NCBI GenBank assembly: GCA_016081115.2
Contig: JABTTQ020001477.1
Coordinates: forward strand, 62,001-126,000
Reading direction: 5' to 3'
DNA: 64,000 bases
Source of the DNA: Rehmannia glutinosa
Taxonomy: Eukaryota > Streptophyta > Magnoliopsida > Lamiales > Orobanchaceae
Part shown: positions 46,095-59,207 of the stretch, piece after piece
Position numbering within the stretch: the first letter of the stretch is position 1
Layout of the letters: every line of letters starts with the position of its first letter
Position numbers and translations under genes: made by a program
Notes under the pieces: model-generated
Told to the model about the DNA's origin: nothing
What the model saw: only the letters and a program-made list of their open reading frames with translations
The model's database searches: none

Positions 46095-46330
46095 GATGGT
46101 CGATTAATCGACTCATCTGTTGTTCTGAATTAGTTGATTAATCGACTCATCTGTTGTTCATATGGTCGATTAATTGACTCATCTGTTGTTCAGATGGTCT
46201 ATTAATCGACCTATGTATCGTTCAGATGGTCGATTAATAGACTCATAGGTATCGTTCAGATGGTCGATTTAATTGACTCATCTGTATCGTTCAGATGGTC
46301 GATTAATCGACTAATTCTCAACTAATTCGA
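46095..46330. repeat. motif array D: about seven 32-38-bp units with GTCGATTAATCGAC-type palindromes
   Basis: Units of CAGATGGTCGATTAATCGAC followed by TCATCTGTTGTT are repeated with small changes. It lies between the second Myb/SANT-like gene and the convergent Ulp1 gene. Confidence 0.85.
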
Positions 46331-46559
46331 CTAATCATGGCATTTACAATATACTTAAAAATCGACTAATTCTCAACTACATCACTTAAAAATATACTGA
46401 TCAATACAATTACTCAACTACATCACTTAAAATCTAAAAGTATATCATTTACAAGTATTTAAAATATCTTGATCAATACAATCAAGGATCATAATTAAAA
46501 GCATATATGTCGTGACCAACTTCTCCCTCCACATAAGCATATGATGGTACATTTCGAGA

Positions 46560-49500
46560 TTTACTTCTTGCCCTAAGAGAAATTCAATATATTTGATCAC
46601 GAAGACTCGCAATCACCCCTATGATATGTTAAAACAACAATTAGCATTTAAGTAAAACATTAAGCTAAATAACACGAGTTAAGATTAGATGACTTACGAC
46701 GTGCCCTCGCTTGGATGTCTTGTCGATCGACCACTTTGAGGGGGCCATTTGTTTTAATCCCAACTTATTGTGCAAGTAAGGGTAACATCACGGTAATGAG
46801 GTTCAAGGCATCGATTAAGTTGCCCTCTGTTAAGCAAAATTACTTGTCGGGATCATAGATATTCACCTCCGATGTTTCTAATACAAGTTCGGCCGCAATC
46901 CAATGCTTATTATAGCAAATTGGAAAGTACAAGTGTGTACACCCAGCCCATTCCCTCCCAAACTTACTCCAAGTCCCATTCGTATAATTAATCAAATATT
47001 TATCGAACTTGTAGTTAGTGGGGTTCTGCTTGTAATCATTGAGTGCAAATATCAATGATTGATAGAACATACTGTCTAGGATGGCTCGGGCGTACTTGCC
47101 GAAGGACACCGGATATCTTGTCCGTCTCTCCCGTAACAAGGTCATCGCCAAATCCCACGTGCTGAAAAGTGAAAAGTTGTTATAAGATTCACATAATACT
47201 AAAGCAATATGTACATATTAAACTGGACTTACATCATCTTCAAGCCAAGCCCCAGATGCAGTAATCAACGTAAACCAGCTTTTAGCATTTTTGATTGTGG
47301 CCCCATTTATGATCAATTCTTCACTGTTGGAAGCAATATGTACATATTAATTAATGAAATGAAGCAAAAACATAAAATAAACCTGGGGTCGGTCAGTGGT
47401 CGGTCAATCTACCATTAATCAACCGATTAGTTGGTCAACGGTCGTTGCAATGACAACTAATCGACCATATGGTCGATTAAAAGTCGATTGATCGACCACT
47501 GACCGACCACAGACTGACCATGTAGTCGATTAAAGGTTGATTGATCGACCATTAATCGACTAATTAATCGATTAGAGGTCGATCGATCGACCATTGATCG
47601 ACTAATCAGTCGATTAATGGTCGATTGATCGACCATCAATCGACCTATCAGTTGACAGTGTCGATCAATCGACCTATTAGTTGACAGTGTTTGCAGTTAA
47701 TATTACCTATCAGCTGCCTTTGTGTACCATTCTTTAAATTTTTTGGCCTTCAATGGATCCAGGGGAGGAAGAAATCAATCGCATCTTGTCCAAAAAGGTT
47801 CGGAGGTGGTTGTTTGTGGCCTCGATTCGATTGTGAAGGGAGTTCTTGTATGAATTGAAGGCACTCTCGCCGCTTCACTCCCGTTTGTAGAACATTTTCT
47901 TTTTCTACATGTTTTGATGACCTCTTCTTCCTTGTATATTTCACCGTTTCCCGATCATCCCCCGTGTCTGCCTGCTCCACCACCTCAACATCGGAATGCG
48001 TTGTTGCATCTCCGTATCCACCACCTCGCCAGCCTTATTCTTCTCCACCTCAACAGACTTAGTCTTCTCTGTCTAATGCTCCTCCTCCTCCACCTCAACA
48101 AACTGATCCTCAGCATGATCCTCAACAACCTGGTCATGCTCCTCCTCCTCCTCCACCTCAACACACTGATCCTCAGCATGATCCTCAACAACCTGCTCCT
48201 CCTCCTCCTCAATAGCCTGACTCTTATTCTTCTCTGTCTCCACCACCGTCCCATAATCGGGAGATAGCCCCATCTCCATATGCTGCCTCTCAGGAGTGAA
48301 CCACGTATAAGGCTGACTTCTTGCTTCAAGTTTTTGGTCTAATGCATAAATCTTGCGGTCCAATTCTTCGATCTTTCCGCTCATAAGAGAAAAAGCATCT
48401 TCGACCTTTTTGTTTAGAAAAGAAAAAGCATCATCTTGCTTTTTTGTCAGCGTGGCCACGACATCCAAAACCGCTCATACCGATGGAAGGGGCGGGTGGA
48501 AGGTGGGGGTACTCGAGAATCGCCTCCATGCTCCGTCTCATGGACATCCCCGGTGGCACATTTGTAGGCCCCGACTCTCTCTCTCGTGCTCTGCTCTCTC
48601 TCTCTCTCTGTCTGTCTCTTCCACCATCTCCGATCATCCGTGGGCACCGTCTCTGCTCATCCAAAGGATAATCGAGATCCTCGGGAACACGGAAACATCA
48701 CAACATATTCCTTTTCCATTTTTCTTCAGGTTTTGAGACAATGGAAACAAAACTTCATCTGTCAATTCACAAACAATATCTATTACAAATAATCTCAAAA
48801 TATCGATTAAAAATTATACGCAATTAAAAATAATCTCAAAATTACCATAGGCTCGTCCAAGACGACAATAATCTCAAAATAGCCAAAAGTGGTTGTGGAC
48901 CTCCACCCACACATCCTAGGAAGTCTTTGTTCGGTTCTTTCAGTTCTAAACATTCGGCATACGGCAGGAAAGGTCTCAAATGCCCATACCTAACAAACAA
49001 TCCAATGTTATAAATATTTCTCGAAATTGAAAATATACATTGTAATCGAACGAAAATGACTTTGATAAATACCTGTACCGCGTGTGTAAAGCCCCATAAG
49101 CTGTGATGATCAACTTTAGTAATAGTTTTCGTCAAACTGTGTAGAAGATAGTCATAGGATGATCTTCCCCACGGGTATTTATTGACAAGATCCAAATTGT
49201 CAACAACTTGCAAAATCTTCATATCAATTGAAGTGGTAGGCTCCTTACACCGCAAAACACACTCATATATGAGGGCCAATCCCAATTTGTATCGGTCCTC
49301 CTCATTCTTTGCATGGTGCTCAAAAGCCGCCTTCAATTTTCCCTCCCGCAAAATACTCTGCCGCTAACTGTCTATCCGATGGGATGTCCTTTACAAAATC
49401 ATTCTCAATTCCGGGATTCAATCCAGTGATGAAAGTGAAGTCCGAGAACCCGAATCTGACATTTGCATCCCCAACACGGAACCATACCTCATCATGCACT

Positions 49501-49715
49501 GGTGATTTAATCCTTATAAATAATAGAGCATGAAGAAGTTTACAAGAAATCTGAATATTATCCCGAAACTTGTATAAGTCTCCAAAAGCTGAGTTCACCA
49601 ACAACTCTTTGTGTTCGGCGTCTAACTTATCATATACTAGACTTAGAACTTGTAAGTTACATCGGGATGTAACTCTTGAATCAAACCGATTTTCAATGCT
49701 GGTGAGGTATGCCAT
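46560..49715 (-). pseudogene. DUF1985-Ulp1 cysteine protease gene of the first Mutator-like element
   Basis: The N-terminal DUF1985 domain is encoded by 49715-49320 (FRDNIQISCKLLHALLFIRI, VRFGFSDFTFITGLNPG) and 49351-49080. Acidic and low-complexity linker pieces follow (48468-48073). The Ulp1 catalytic region appears at 47151-46840, with HLYFPICYNKHWIAAELVLE (catalytic His) and VNIYDPDK (Asp), and at about 46620-46570 with a GDC-type segment that has lost part of its motif. Ulp1 proteases remove SUMO; capture by Mutator elements is known as Kaonashi or KI-MULE. Stops near the Cys motif suggest inactivity. Confidence 0.7.
47390..47700. repeat. GTCGATTGATCGAC-type motif array E
   Basis: More than a dozen variants such as GGTCGATTGATCGACCA and GGTCGATCGATCGACCA lie in an intron of the Ulp1-like gene. 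Confidence 0.85.
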
Positions 49716-50319
49716 TTTTTTTGTATAATTGAAACAGAAAAGACAAATTTTGGAGTGTTAAATATCAGTTATCTTGCAGTAAAGCAGTTATTAGCAGTTA
49801 TCAAGCTGTTATTTGGCTTAAAAAGCACTTTTTAGTGTTTTTTTTGCAAAAAAAGCACTTTTGGCTTAATAAAGCACTCTTTTCAGTTAATAAATATTGA
49901 ACCCCTCAAAAACAAAGACAATAATCACTTTTTTTTGAAAAACAATACAAGTCTTTTGATTGAATTCAAGCCTAAACCCTAGGATTCCTCCCAGCACTCC
50001 CAACAAACTTTTGCAATGCAAAACACAACATTCCCATAACTGTCTAACATTCCAAATAACAGTAACATTCAATTCAAACTAAACCCTAAAACCCATTCAG
50101 TATATAACATTCATTCAATAATTCAATACCTCAAACCATCATAACATATTTTACAATGCAGTTAAAATAACTAATTCAAAAAACAAAATAAAACTCTTAC
50201 TTTATAGACAGAAGTCGCAAGAAAATATTCCCCAACGACGACGGCACCGGCGGCTATCAACGGTGGCTATCAACGGCGGCAATCAATGGCGGTCGCTTTG
50301 ACAGTGGTGAGGGTCGATT

Positions 50320-50610
50320 TGAACGATTGTCGTTTAGAGTCGATTGAGGGCTTAGAAACCCTACAGAGGGGTTTTAAATTTTTAATCGACCACTTAAGTC
50401 AATTAATCGACTATTAACCGACCACATTTATTTTAGTCGATTAACGGTCGATTAATCGACCATTGACCGACTTAATAATTTTGAGTAGATCAATCGACAC
50501 ATTAATGCTGGTCGGTTAATCGACTCATTTGGGTCGATTAAACGACCCGATTCTGCAAAGACGCAGCAGTCGATTAATCGACTTCATCTACTCGAGAAAT
50601 GACCGGTTAA
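50320..50610. repeat. GTCGATTAATCGAC-type motif array F in the right terminal region
   Basis: Motif variants alternate with unique DNA and include the segment that is the inverted match of array A. It is the right arm of the first Mutator-like element. Confidence 0.8.
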
Positions 50611-51500
50611 TCGACCATGCGTCTTTTATGATGGGCATTTCGGGAAGTGTACAATTTCTACCTTTTTTTATTTTTCTTTTAGCAATAAATGTCGGTCAAA
50701 GGCCATTCTTGATAAGTTGTTGGGTCAAAAGGCTATATTTGATATATGGGACAAAAACTCCCATGAATCAAAACTTAGGACCAAAAGATGTTTAAATAGG
50801 GATAAAAAAATTTAACCCCCCAATTTTACACTTGGGACAATGACAGAAATACCCACCTATTTTAGACCGGTTCCTGCAAAATACTAGAATTATAACAAAA
50901 TTACCTAACAATACGCTGCCGCATAATAAATACCAACAAATACGCTCAAACCCAGCAGATTACCAAACTATACGCTGACAACCACCAAAAACAGACTTGC
51001 AGATCCACAACGTAGCAGCCGCAACCAAGTGCGCAGACACTTTCCGAAGAAGAAGAACAAACAATACGACTGAACAAGCAAAGGAAGAAGAATCAAAGTC
51101 CAGATTAGTAAAATAAAGAAGAAGGCAGAACAAAAAACAAGGTACAAAACACCAATCTCGAAAAAACATTAATTAATTACTCTAAAAACCTATTGTTCAC
51201 ATCACTGCGCATCTATTTCCACATGCAAAATTATAATTGAACAGATATATATGCATCAGATCAAATTGAGATTGTACATCGAATTTGCGAATAAAAAATT
51301 TGATCAAAATGAGTGATTCAATATTATAAAATGCTTATTTTGTTCGAAATTGATACAAAATCCTAAAAAGTTTGATTGTCATGAAAATCTACACCATCAA
51401 AATGTCTAGATCTCAAAAAACTACATGCAATTAGTTAGATAATTGTTTCAAAGTTGTTTCTCAAAAAACTACAAGCAGCATATTAGAAGAGAGCTCAACA

Positions 51501-53337
51501 ATGGAAAATATGGGACAAAACCTCATCGACTACATCGACTATGCAAACCTAATCAACAAGAATGTGGTTCAAGAAACAATGAAAGTCCAAAAATATATTA
51601 ACTGTGAAGAACAAATCCAAATAGGGAATGTTTACAACAACAAGGACGAACTGATCAAACACATCAGCTCTTTTGCACTGAAAAATCACTTCCAGTATAA
51701 GGTCAATAAATCCTGCAACAAGCAATACCATATAAAGTGCCTGGATCAAAATTGCAATTGGCACTTGAAAGCATCATCAAGAACAAGGACAACCAAGTTC
51801 ATAGTAAGAAAATACGATAGCAACCATACTTGTCCGCTCGATTAGAGAATGAATGACAGTAGACAAGCTACAACAAAAATGGTTGGACACATTATCAAAT
51901 CAATGTACCTAAACAACATCAAAACAGTGTACACAATAACAGATATAATAAGAGACATGAAGGATGAGCATGGAATAAGTCTCGACTATAGAAAAGCTTG
52001 GAGATCAAAAGAGAAAGCACTCGAAATAATAAGGGGGAGGCCGGATGAATCTTATCAGAAACTACCAACTTATCTTTACATGTTGGAGAAAACAAATCCG
52101 GGATTGATTACTGAATTAGTAAGAAATGACGATAACACATTCCTATTCTTGTTCATGGCTGTAAATGCATCAATAAATGGATGGAAACACTGTAGGCCAG
52201 TGGTTGTTGTGGATGGTACATTTCTGAAAGCAAGTTACGGAGGGACTTTGTTGTCTGCATGCACGCAGGACGGGAATGGGAGCATTTTTCCATTGGCGTT
52301 TGCAATAGTGGATTCTGAAAATGATAGATCTTGGGTATGGTTTTTAACAAAGTTCAGAAAAACTTTTGGTCTCAGGGAAAGCATGTGCATAGTATCAGAC
52401 ATGCATATCAGCATAGAAACAACAATAAATGAGGTACAAATTATAAAATATTTGCTGAAGTTATGTTTCATATATGTTTCATATATGTTGCTTTAATGTT
52501 TCACATAGAGATTTCAAAAATATTTTCAGTCAAAAACATTCTGATAAAGAAAAAAACATTATTTTAATGATTAGGTGTATCCTGAAGTATCCCATGGACT
52601 CTGCATGTATCATCTCCTAAATAATTTGAAGGCAAACTTCAAAAAGAAAAGCAGCGAAATAAGGGAATCATTCATAGCAGCAGCAAAAGCCTACACGAAG
52701 GACGAATTTGAAAAACAAATGTCTGCACTGGACAAAGTGAACAACAAAATCATACCTTTACTTGTCCGCCATTGGATACAAGAAATGGACGCGATTGCAC
52801 TGTCGCAACAAAAGGTACTTTCTCATGACATCCAACATTGCAGAGTCGTTGAATGCAGCAACTGTAGCAGGGAGACACCTACCTGTAACAACATTGCTCG
52901 AGTACATTAGATCGTTAGTTCAAGATTGGACATGCAGGCATCGAAACGAAGCAAGATCAACATTTACAAGAATGACAAAAACAACTGAAGAGTACATGAG
53001 GAAAAACTACACCATTTGTCTAAATTTAAGGGTAATTTACTACAAATCTGAAACAGAACATTGTTTCAAAATTGTTTCACTGATGTTTGATTTTTGTTTC
53101 CAGGTGAAAATATCAAATGATTTTCTCTTTAAAGTCACAGAATCAGAGAAAATATTTGTTGTGGACTTTGAGAAAAGGACTTGCACATACAACAGGTTCC
53201 AAATGGATGAAATTCCTTGTCCACATGCTATAGCAGTATTAAAAGAATCGAATGAAGATCCGTACCAGTATTGCTCGGCATACTACATGAAGGAAACAAT
53301 GGAAGCCACTTATTCAGACGTATCCAATCCCGCATGA
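51501..53337 (+). pseudogene. Mutator-like transposase (MURA) with FAR1-type N-terminus and SWIM finger
   Basis: The DNA-binding part (51501-51842) has HFQYKVNKSCNKQYHIKC, CNWHLKASS and YDSNHTC. A TAG stop at 51843 interrupts an otherwise open frame that resumes at 51849. The transposase core follows: CRPVVVVDGTFLKASYGG (catalytic Asp), GNGSIFPLAFAIVDSENDRS and MCIVSDMH. An intron (about 52436-52574) leads to VYPEVSHGLCMYHLLNNLKA. A frameshift near 52790 precedes MTSNIAESLNAATVAGRHLP, and after a second intron (about 53030-53103) comes the SWIM finger CTYNRFQMDEIPCPH. Two small defects make this copy inactive but young. Confidence 0.85.
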
Positions 53338-53934
53338 AGATAACTGGATACTGACACCTGAAATTGAAACAATGTGGACCCTTCCACCAGAAGGCAAGGC
53401 CAAACTGGAAGGCCAAAGAAAAGAAGACACAAGGCGACTTGGGAGAAAATCTTCAAAAATAAATGCGAAGGTGTGGGCAAGACGGACACAATAGATGACA
53501 TGCAGAATCAACCAAAAACAAGATGCATTTAATAAGAACACATTCCATTGTTTACATACATGTCAAGCAAGACATGATTAATACAATGGAATGTAACACA
53601 ATTGTTTCAATAAAAACTCATTCATGTTGCTTTCTTGTTTCTTATATGTTTTTCTATGTTTCCGATATCTTTGCATTCGCATCCTAAAACACAAAAACAA
53701 GCATACAAAAACTAGAAAACTAAAACCTTGCATAACACCCATGAATGCCAAAAACAAAATCATACAAAATGTTCCACAAAACATCATAGTCATTCGGATT
53801 CGTCACATAGATACTTCAAAAATACTAAAGAAACGAACTACAAATATAAACATATAACAAAATAACTGTACTATCAAAGCATTAAAATAAAAATAAAAAG
53901 CATATTGTTCGATGTGGCCATAACACAAATATCA

Positions 53935-56900
53935 TTAAGAATTCTTCTTCAACAACAATGTTCTCGCTTCATTCGGGAGTGGGGGGATGATTTCAATGTC
54001 ACTGTCGTCTTCATCTCCGTTCTGCTGCTTAAGCCTTGCGTGATTGTATAGCAAATGACTATACCTCATCCGTTTTCTTTCAATATCGAAGTCTTCCACC
54101 GGCATTTCCTTCCTAGAGATGAAATACTCTGCATAGCAAGCTACAAATACTCCGCAATCACTAACAAAAAAGGGGGTGGGGGGGGACATGTTAAAAACAT
54201 AATATAAAAACAAATAAAAAAATAAAACAGAAATAAAATAGGACATAGACAAGAATATTACTTTTTCAGTTGAACAGGAATTTCCTAACAACCAAAACCT
54301 TGAATGGACCATTAATGTCATCAGAGTAAGGGCCAGAACCAAGAGCAATGTCCTGGCGCTCTTCGTAGAATGCAACCACTGAAAGAAAATGGGGCAACAA
54401 CACGATGTAGGCTTCAATAGCTTTCCTAGCTATTTTAACAGAGTCCGGAGTCCACAGGGAATTGTACAGATAAATAACCCTCTCTTGAAAGCTCAGCCTC
54501 CCCAGGATCCAGTGTTCCATGTCGACGCAGTGAATCGGAAACAAGACATGATCAACCTCAGACCACGGTCTTCCACAGCCAAAACCCATAATATAGTCAA
54601 CCACAGAAGTATTCAAGTGAATCATGGAAGTGTCAAAATTTTTCTTCTTCCTCTTGTTGACATGGGTGAACCGACTGTGGATACTCTGGATGCATCTATC
54701 AAAGATCAGATCCGTGGTAGTAAATTTCACAGCACAATGCCCGTACAAATACTTCTTCCGTATGTAATAAAACAACACGTCCATATGCTGCAAATCAACC
54801 AAAACAAAGAGTAAGAACACAAAAACAAAAATACAAAAATGTAAACTTAAAAAATAATAACTATCAAGAAGACAGGTACTCATCCACATAGTACAGGCTA
54901 TGAAACCATGATTTTTGCTTGACCTCGCATACGCCAAGCTTCAATGAGGGATCAATCTTGTCATCCTCTTTTGAGTAACGTTTCGGCCTAAAACAAAAAT
55001 AATTTAAAAAATTACAATAATATTTCGTAATCATTGAAAAAACATAATAAAAAAATCTTACCCTTGAGAAACAAAACCTTCTGAAAGCCAGTCACTCAGA
55101 CCACCATTAAAATCTTCCAAACCATCATAGCCATGGACACCTTCCCTTAACCAACACTACAGGCTGCTTCTTGCCATCATCCAGGGGCGCATCTTTTTCC
55201 CGAGGGGTCGATTCCAAATCAATGTCCCCAACCGAAAAACCCACAACTAGTTTCCCACTCAAATCACCAAACGATTCAAAGACAAGGTGGTGAAAGGACT
55301 TGACAAAGAACGAGAGGGCTTTGAAACCCTCTTAGCAACAGGGGAATCAGGGGTTTTAACAGGTGATGCATCCGACCCCTTGACACCACCGCAATAAAAA
55401 AAGATCTGAAATCGTAATAAACAAAATATAAATGACAAATTCAATGTCAAGAAACAAACTAGAGGCAAAAATATTAGGAACCAACCATTCCAAAGAACAA
55501 CTGAGTTCTTTGCATTAACAATGGAATCAAACCGAGATTGGGTGAGATCATAAAATTCTTGAGAGCCGTGAATCCATGTTCAACATGAACATTCACGCCC
55601 TGATATTCAACCCCAACCTCTTCTGGAACATTACTTGTATCAAACGGAATATTCTCAGTATTTTCTACAAACTCCATCAAACCGCTCACAGCAGGCCCCT
55701 CACCATCGTTACCATCACCTTTATCCATCAACAAATCACCTTCCCCGCCACCAATTCCCTCACCCTCATTTACCTTTCCTTCAGCAACAGACCCAACCCC
55801 GACAACACCACCAATGTTTCCACCTTCAAAAGCCTCTGATTATTTTTCAACTTGTCCGCCAGACAAGGGACTACTGGTTACCTCAGTCATTTCCAAAACA
55901 GGGTCAACAACATCCTTGGAAAATGGTACAACATGAGTTTTAACATGTTGTACCTCCACTTCCATAGACTCCTTCTCGGACTCTGAAGCCGACGCTGATG
56001 ACATTTTATCATCTTCCGCCCCAACAACCTTGTCAGCTTGATCCAACCCATCACCAACCTAAAAAGCAAAATTGAAAAGCATTATAAATCGAAATAAATA
56101 AGCAACAAACACAAAGAAAAACAATGAAACACAAGGTAGACAAACACAAGTAAGGTTACCTGAAGTTTCCCTTGATCGATGCAGATAACTCGCGGAATGC
56201 ACGTTTTAAATCGCTTCTTCCAAGATTTTATTAACGGAGTTCTTGAAAACCTTTAACTCCTTGGCCAACTTATCCTGCCTCCAAACAACATCCTCCAACG
56301 TGTACTTCGATCCCAACTCGACATCCGGCTCCTTCCTTTTCTGATTACCAATAACATAATCCCCATCAACAGAATCAAATGAGTACTTGGACACATAAAA
56401 AAGATTCCAATATCCATTTTTGCAACCTCTCTTCATCGATGGCCAAATATTCATCAACTTCAACTAAAACAAAAGGGGAATCAAACAAAAAAAAAAAAAA
56501 GGTCGAAAAACAACACATAAACATATATGAAAAGAGTTATGAAACAAAAAGAAACAAAAAAACTAAAATGTATTACCACATTTCGCGAAACGATTTGAAA
56601 ATCATCATATCGATATCATCGATCTCAAATTCTTATCTCTATCCGACAACGGACAACCCTAATTCAGAATACGAGGGATACTGCGCCCAATACGGTTGCA
56701 AATTTTATTGTTCACTTCTGAACAACATTCGTAGAACCATATCTGGAAAGCGAGAGAAAAGTCTTTAATTGTGTAAAATTTGGTGCGTTTAACAGCCGAC
56801 TTCAAGTCCTCATCCTGAGGCTGCTTCCTCTGGAGCACTTGTTCCCTCATTTCTCTGATTGTAAGTTCAAACAAATCCCTTCCCCAGGGATAGGAGTTAA

Positions 56901-57437
56901 AATCTTCACTATCAACTAAATCCAAAAATTCCATGTTAACAGAAGTTCCACTAGAAGAAAACTGAAAAAAATGCAAAAAATACAACAAAGCCATCTTCAA
57001 GGCATCATCATCATCATTTCCCCCCCAAACTTGTAATCTAAAACACTCCTCAATAGACTGCCTAGAGAATTTCATTGAGCCAGAAAAATACTTCTGATAG
57101 AACTCAGAAGTAATACCATCCCCACGAACAACGGGCCTTTTCCCAGCACACTTTAGCCCATCACCAGGGCAAACTCCCCAATACCAAACCTCATAATTTT
57201 ACCACAAACCGACACCAGAATCTCATCCTTCCGCGAATGGACAACCTGCTTCTTCAACAACGAATGCACTAGTTGATTTTGGAAATCAACTTCATGCATG
57301 TCTAGAAAATAACCGAAACAGGTGCGCCTAAACGCATCCAATTGCGGCTGGGATAACTTCTCCTTCAAATTTTTAATAACTTCAAAAGAAAACCCAATGC
57401 TTATCCTAGCGGTGTACCAGTCCTCCAGATCAATCAA
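53935..57437 (-). pseudogene. DUF1985-Ulp1 cysteine protease gene of the second Mutator-like element
   Basis: The first exon (57437-57153) is DUF1985-like (FRRTCFGYFLDMHEVDFQNQ, MRFGIGEFALVMG). The next (57130-56750) holds DFNSYPWGRDLFELTIREM and FSLAFQIWFYECC. Charged and low-complexity exons follow (56463-55260). The Ulp1 domain (54937-54240) has VLFPIHCVDMEHWILG with the catalytic His, then IYLYNSLW, where Asp is expected at the Asn. The last exon (54230-53935) has SDCGVFVACYAEYF with the catalytic Cys and an acidic tail. The whole is convergent with the transposase gene. Confidence 0.7.
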
Positions 57438-57629
57438 ATACTCATAACCCTAGAAACAAGAAAGAAACAACAAAGAAACAAGAAATAAACAACACATCTT
57501 GTTCATAAAATTTAAAAAGTGAAAAAATACAACGGATCAATAGCATAGAAACATACAAGAAACAACACAGAACAAAAAAGAAACAAAAATTGTACAACAG
57601 TAAAATAACAAAAATATAACCAGTAAAAT

Positions 57630-59207
57630 GTAGGTCCCAAGGGGTGTGAGTAAGATTTAGAAGGAGGGGTGTTGAATAAACCTTACCAACTTTTCGATTT
57701 TAGTCCTTTTAAAATATTACAGAGTTAAATACACAGCTAAGTCCTTGGGGGACAGCTAAGTTAGTTAACCAGCAGAGTTAGCCACTCAACAGACTCGATT
57801 GAGCTGTTGATAGAATAACTCAATTGTTTAGTCTAAACCTTAACTTGGCTGTGATGAGATTTTCAGCGGAAGACTTAACACCCTTGAATTTGATTTAAGC
57901 TTGTTTTAACACATGGTTTTAGCACTTTGTTAATTATCAATTGGATAGCAAATTATCAACAAATATAAAGTGATATGCGAGAAATAAAATCTTGGAATGT
58001 AAATGACACAATAATTTTTATAGAGGTTCGAAGATGGGGTAATTCTTCTACTCCTCTCTTATCCAACTCCTGGAGAAATCCACTAAGTAATGATTAGAGT
58101 ACAAAGTGGTTATCACCGGATACAAGTCTTGATCACACACGGTGACTTTGCTCTTTGGGACTCGATCCGAGATGCCTTGGTCACACAAATTGGCTTCTCG
58201 TCCGACTCGGCTACTTCACAGGGCTGCGCGCTTGCTACTTCAGCTCACTTTCTCAAGCTTCTTGGATTTGATCACGAAGCCCTCCAATAACTTGAGATTG
58301 GTTCGACCTTGAACCTTCCTACAATCCTCCTTGGAAAGTAGACCCCTTTGCTTCTTCAAAAGTTTCCTCTCGCAATAGTTTGAAGTTATCTTTCCTTCAC
58401 GGCTTAGTGTTGGATCAATTTCCTTCGAGATTTAGGCTTGAGGATTTTGCTTGAATAACTTGAGAATATTTTGCAGGTTACAGTATGAATAATGCTTGTT
58501 ATCTCAGGTATGCAAGGTAACCAAGGTAACCTTTTCTCAAAGTGATCCTCAGCCTTTTATAGTGAATTTTCAAAAATATGCCCGTTGAAGAGATAGGCTG
58601 ATTTTCGAAAATCACTTGTGTTCGTTGGCTTGTCTTGTTGCAGTCCTTAATGTTGACATTTCCTCGTATTAAATGAATGATCAGCTTTTCAGAATCTGAC
58701 ACGAGGTGCAGTGCTTCCCATTGGTTTATTCCTTTTGCATTCTTCTGGGACTGAGCACTTTAAGACATGGCAGCATGGAAGTATTACTTGTTTAAGTAAT
58801 ATTCTTGACTTTTGTGCAATGGATTCTTTTCAGTTAACTCCTCTTTGCAGCTGCCTTTTCCCCAGGTGACTTGAGTCTGCTCCAATGATTGAGAGACTCA
58901 TCTGTCACTTCAACTTGAGACTTGGCTTCTTGAGTTGACTTGACTGACTCTTCGTACAACTGTATCACAACCGATACTCCTTCAGTCGAGTTCTTGACAT
59001 CTCTTCCTTGCCACACTCAACTGCTTCACAACGGAGTCTTCATTCTAGTCTTCAGTTGACTTCTTGTATTTCCAGGCATAGCTGACTTGACTCAGCTCAT
59101 ACAGCCCTATCTATTACAATACAAATTACAAGGAAAATGGGGTGCCAACTTTCTAGTCTAAGTTTTATATGGCATTCATCAAAACCTAAACAATAAATTT
59201 CCCAACA
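57630..59207 (-). mobile_element. LTR of a copia-like retrotransposon, 1,578 bp
   Basis: Read on the minus strand it starts TGTTGGGAAATTTATTG and ends GGGACCTACA, so it has TG...CA ends. Just inside lies a polypurine tract, AAAAAGGGGGAAAT, preceded by TTTTGGCATCATC. This is the junction seen at the 3' LTR of many plant copia elements. The mate LTR and the target duplication are outside the window. Confidence 0.75.

Larger units (their letters stand above)
38754..50787. mobile_element. large Mutator-like element of the Ulp1-carrying (Kaonashi/KI-MULE) type
   Basis: The left arm (TTTGGTCC at 38754 inward) and the right arm (reversed from 50787) share TTTGGTCC tips and an AATGGCCTTT block. They then share a strongly similar segment: 39132-39245 against 50602-50490, beginning TCTCGAGTAGATGAAGTCGA in both. 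Inside are a plus-strand transposase relic, two plus-strand Myb/SANT-like genes and a minus-strand DUF1985-Ulp1 gene. The spacers hold arrays of GTCGATTAATCGAC. No clear target duplication remains. The left end lies about 150 bp upstream of the RIO1 start codon. Confidence 0.7.
50799..57629. mobile_element. second Ulp1-carrying Mutator-like element, right part cut by an LTR retrotransposon
   Basis: It begins GGGATAAAAAAATTTAACCC directly after the first element. This start matches the ends of the virus-carrying family at 35292 (GGGATAAAAATATTTAACCC). It carries a plus-strand transposase gene (51501-53337) and a convergent DUF1985-Ulp1 gene (57437-53935). The right TIR was not found before 57630, where an LTR retrotransposon begins, so it may lie beyond the window. 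Confidence 0.65.

Noticed and set aside
47914..48329. Overlapping Leu-rich and Arg-rich open frames on both strands
   Set aside because: They are shadows of an acidic low-complexity stretch (Glu-rich) in the minus-strand Ulp1-like gene.
58090..58290. 66-codon open frame on the plus strand
   Set aside because: It lies inside the retrotransposon LTR and has no protein-like features.
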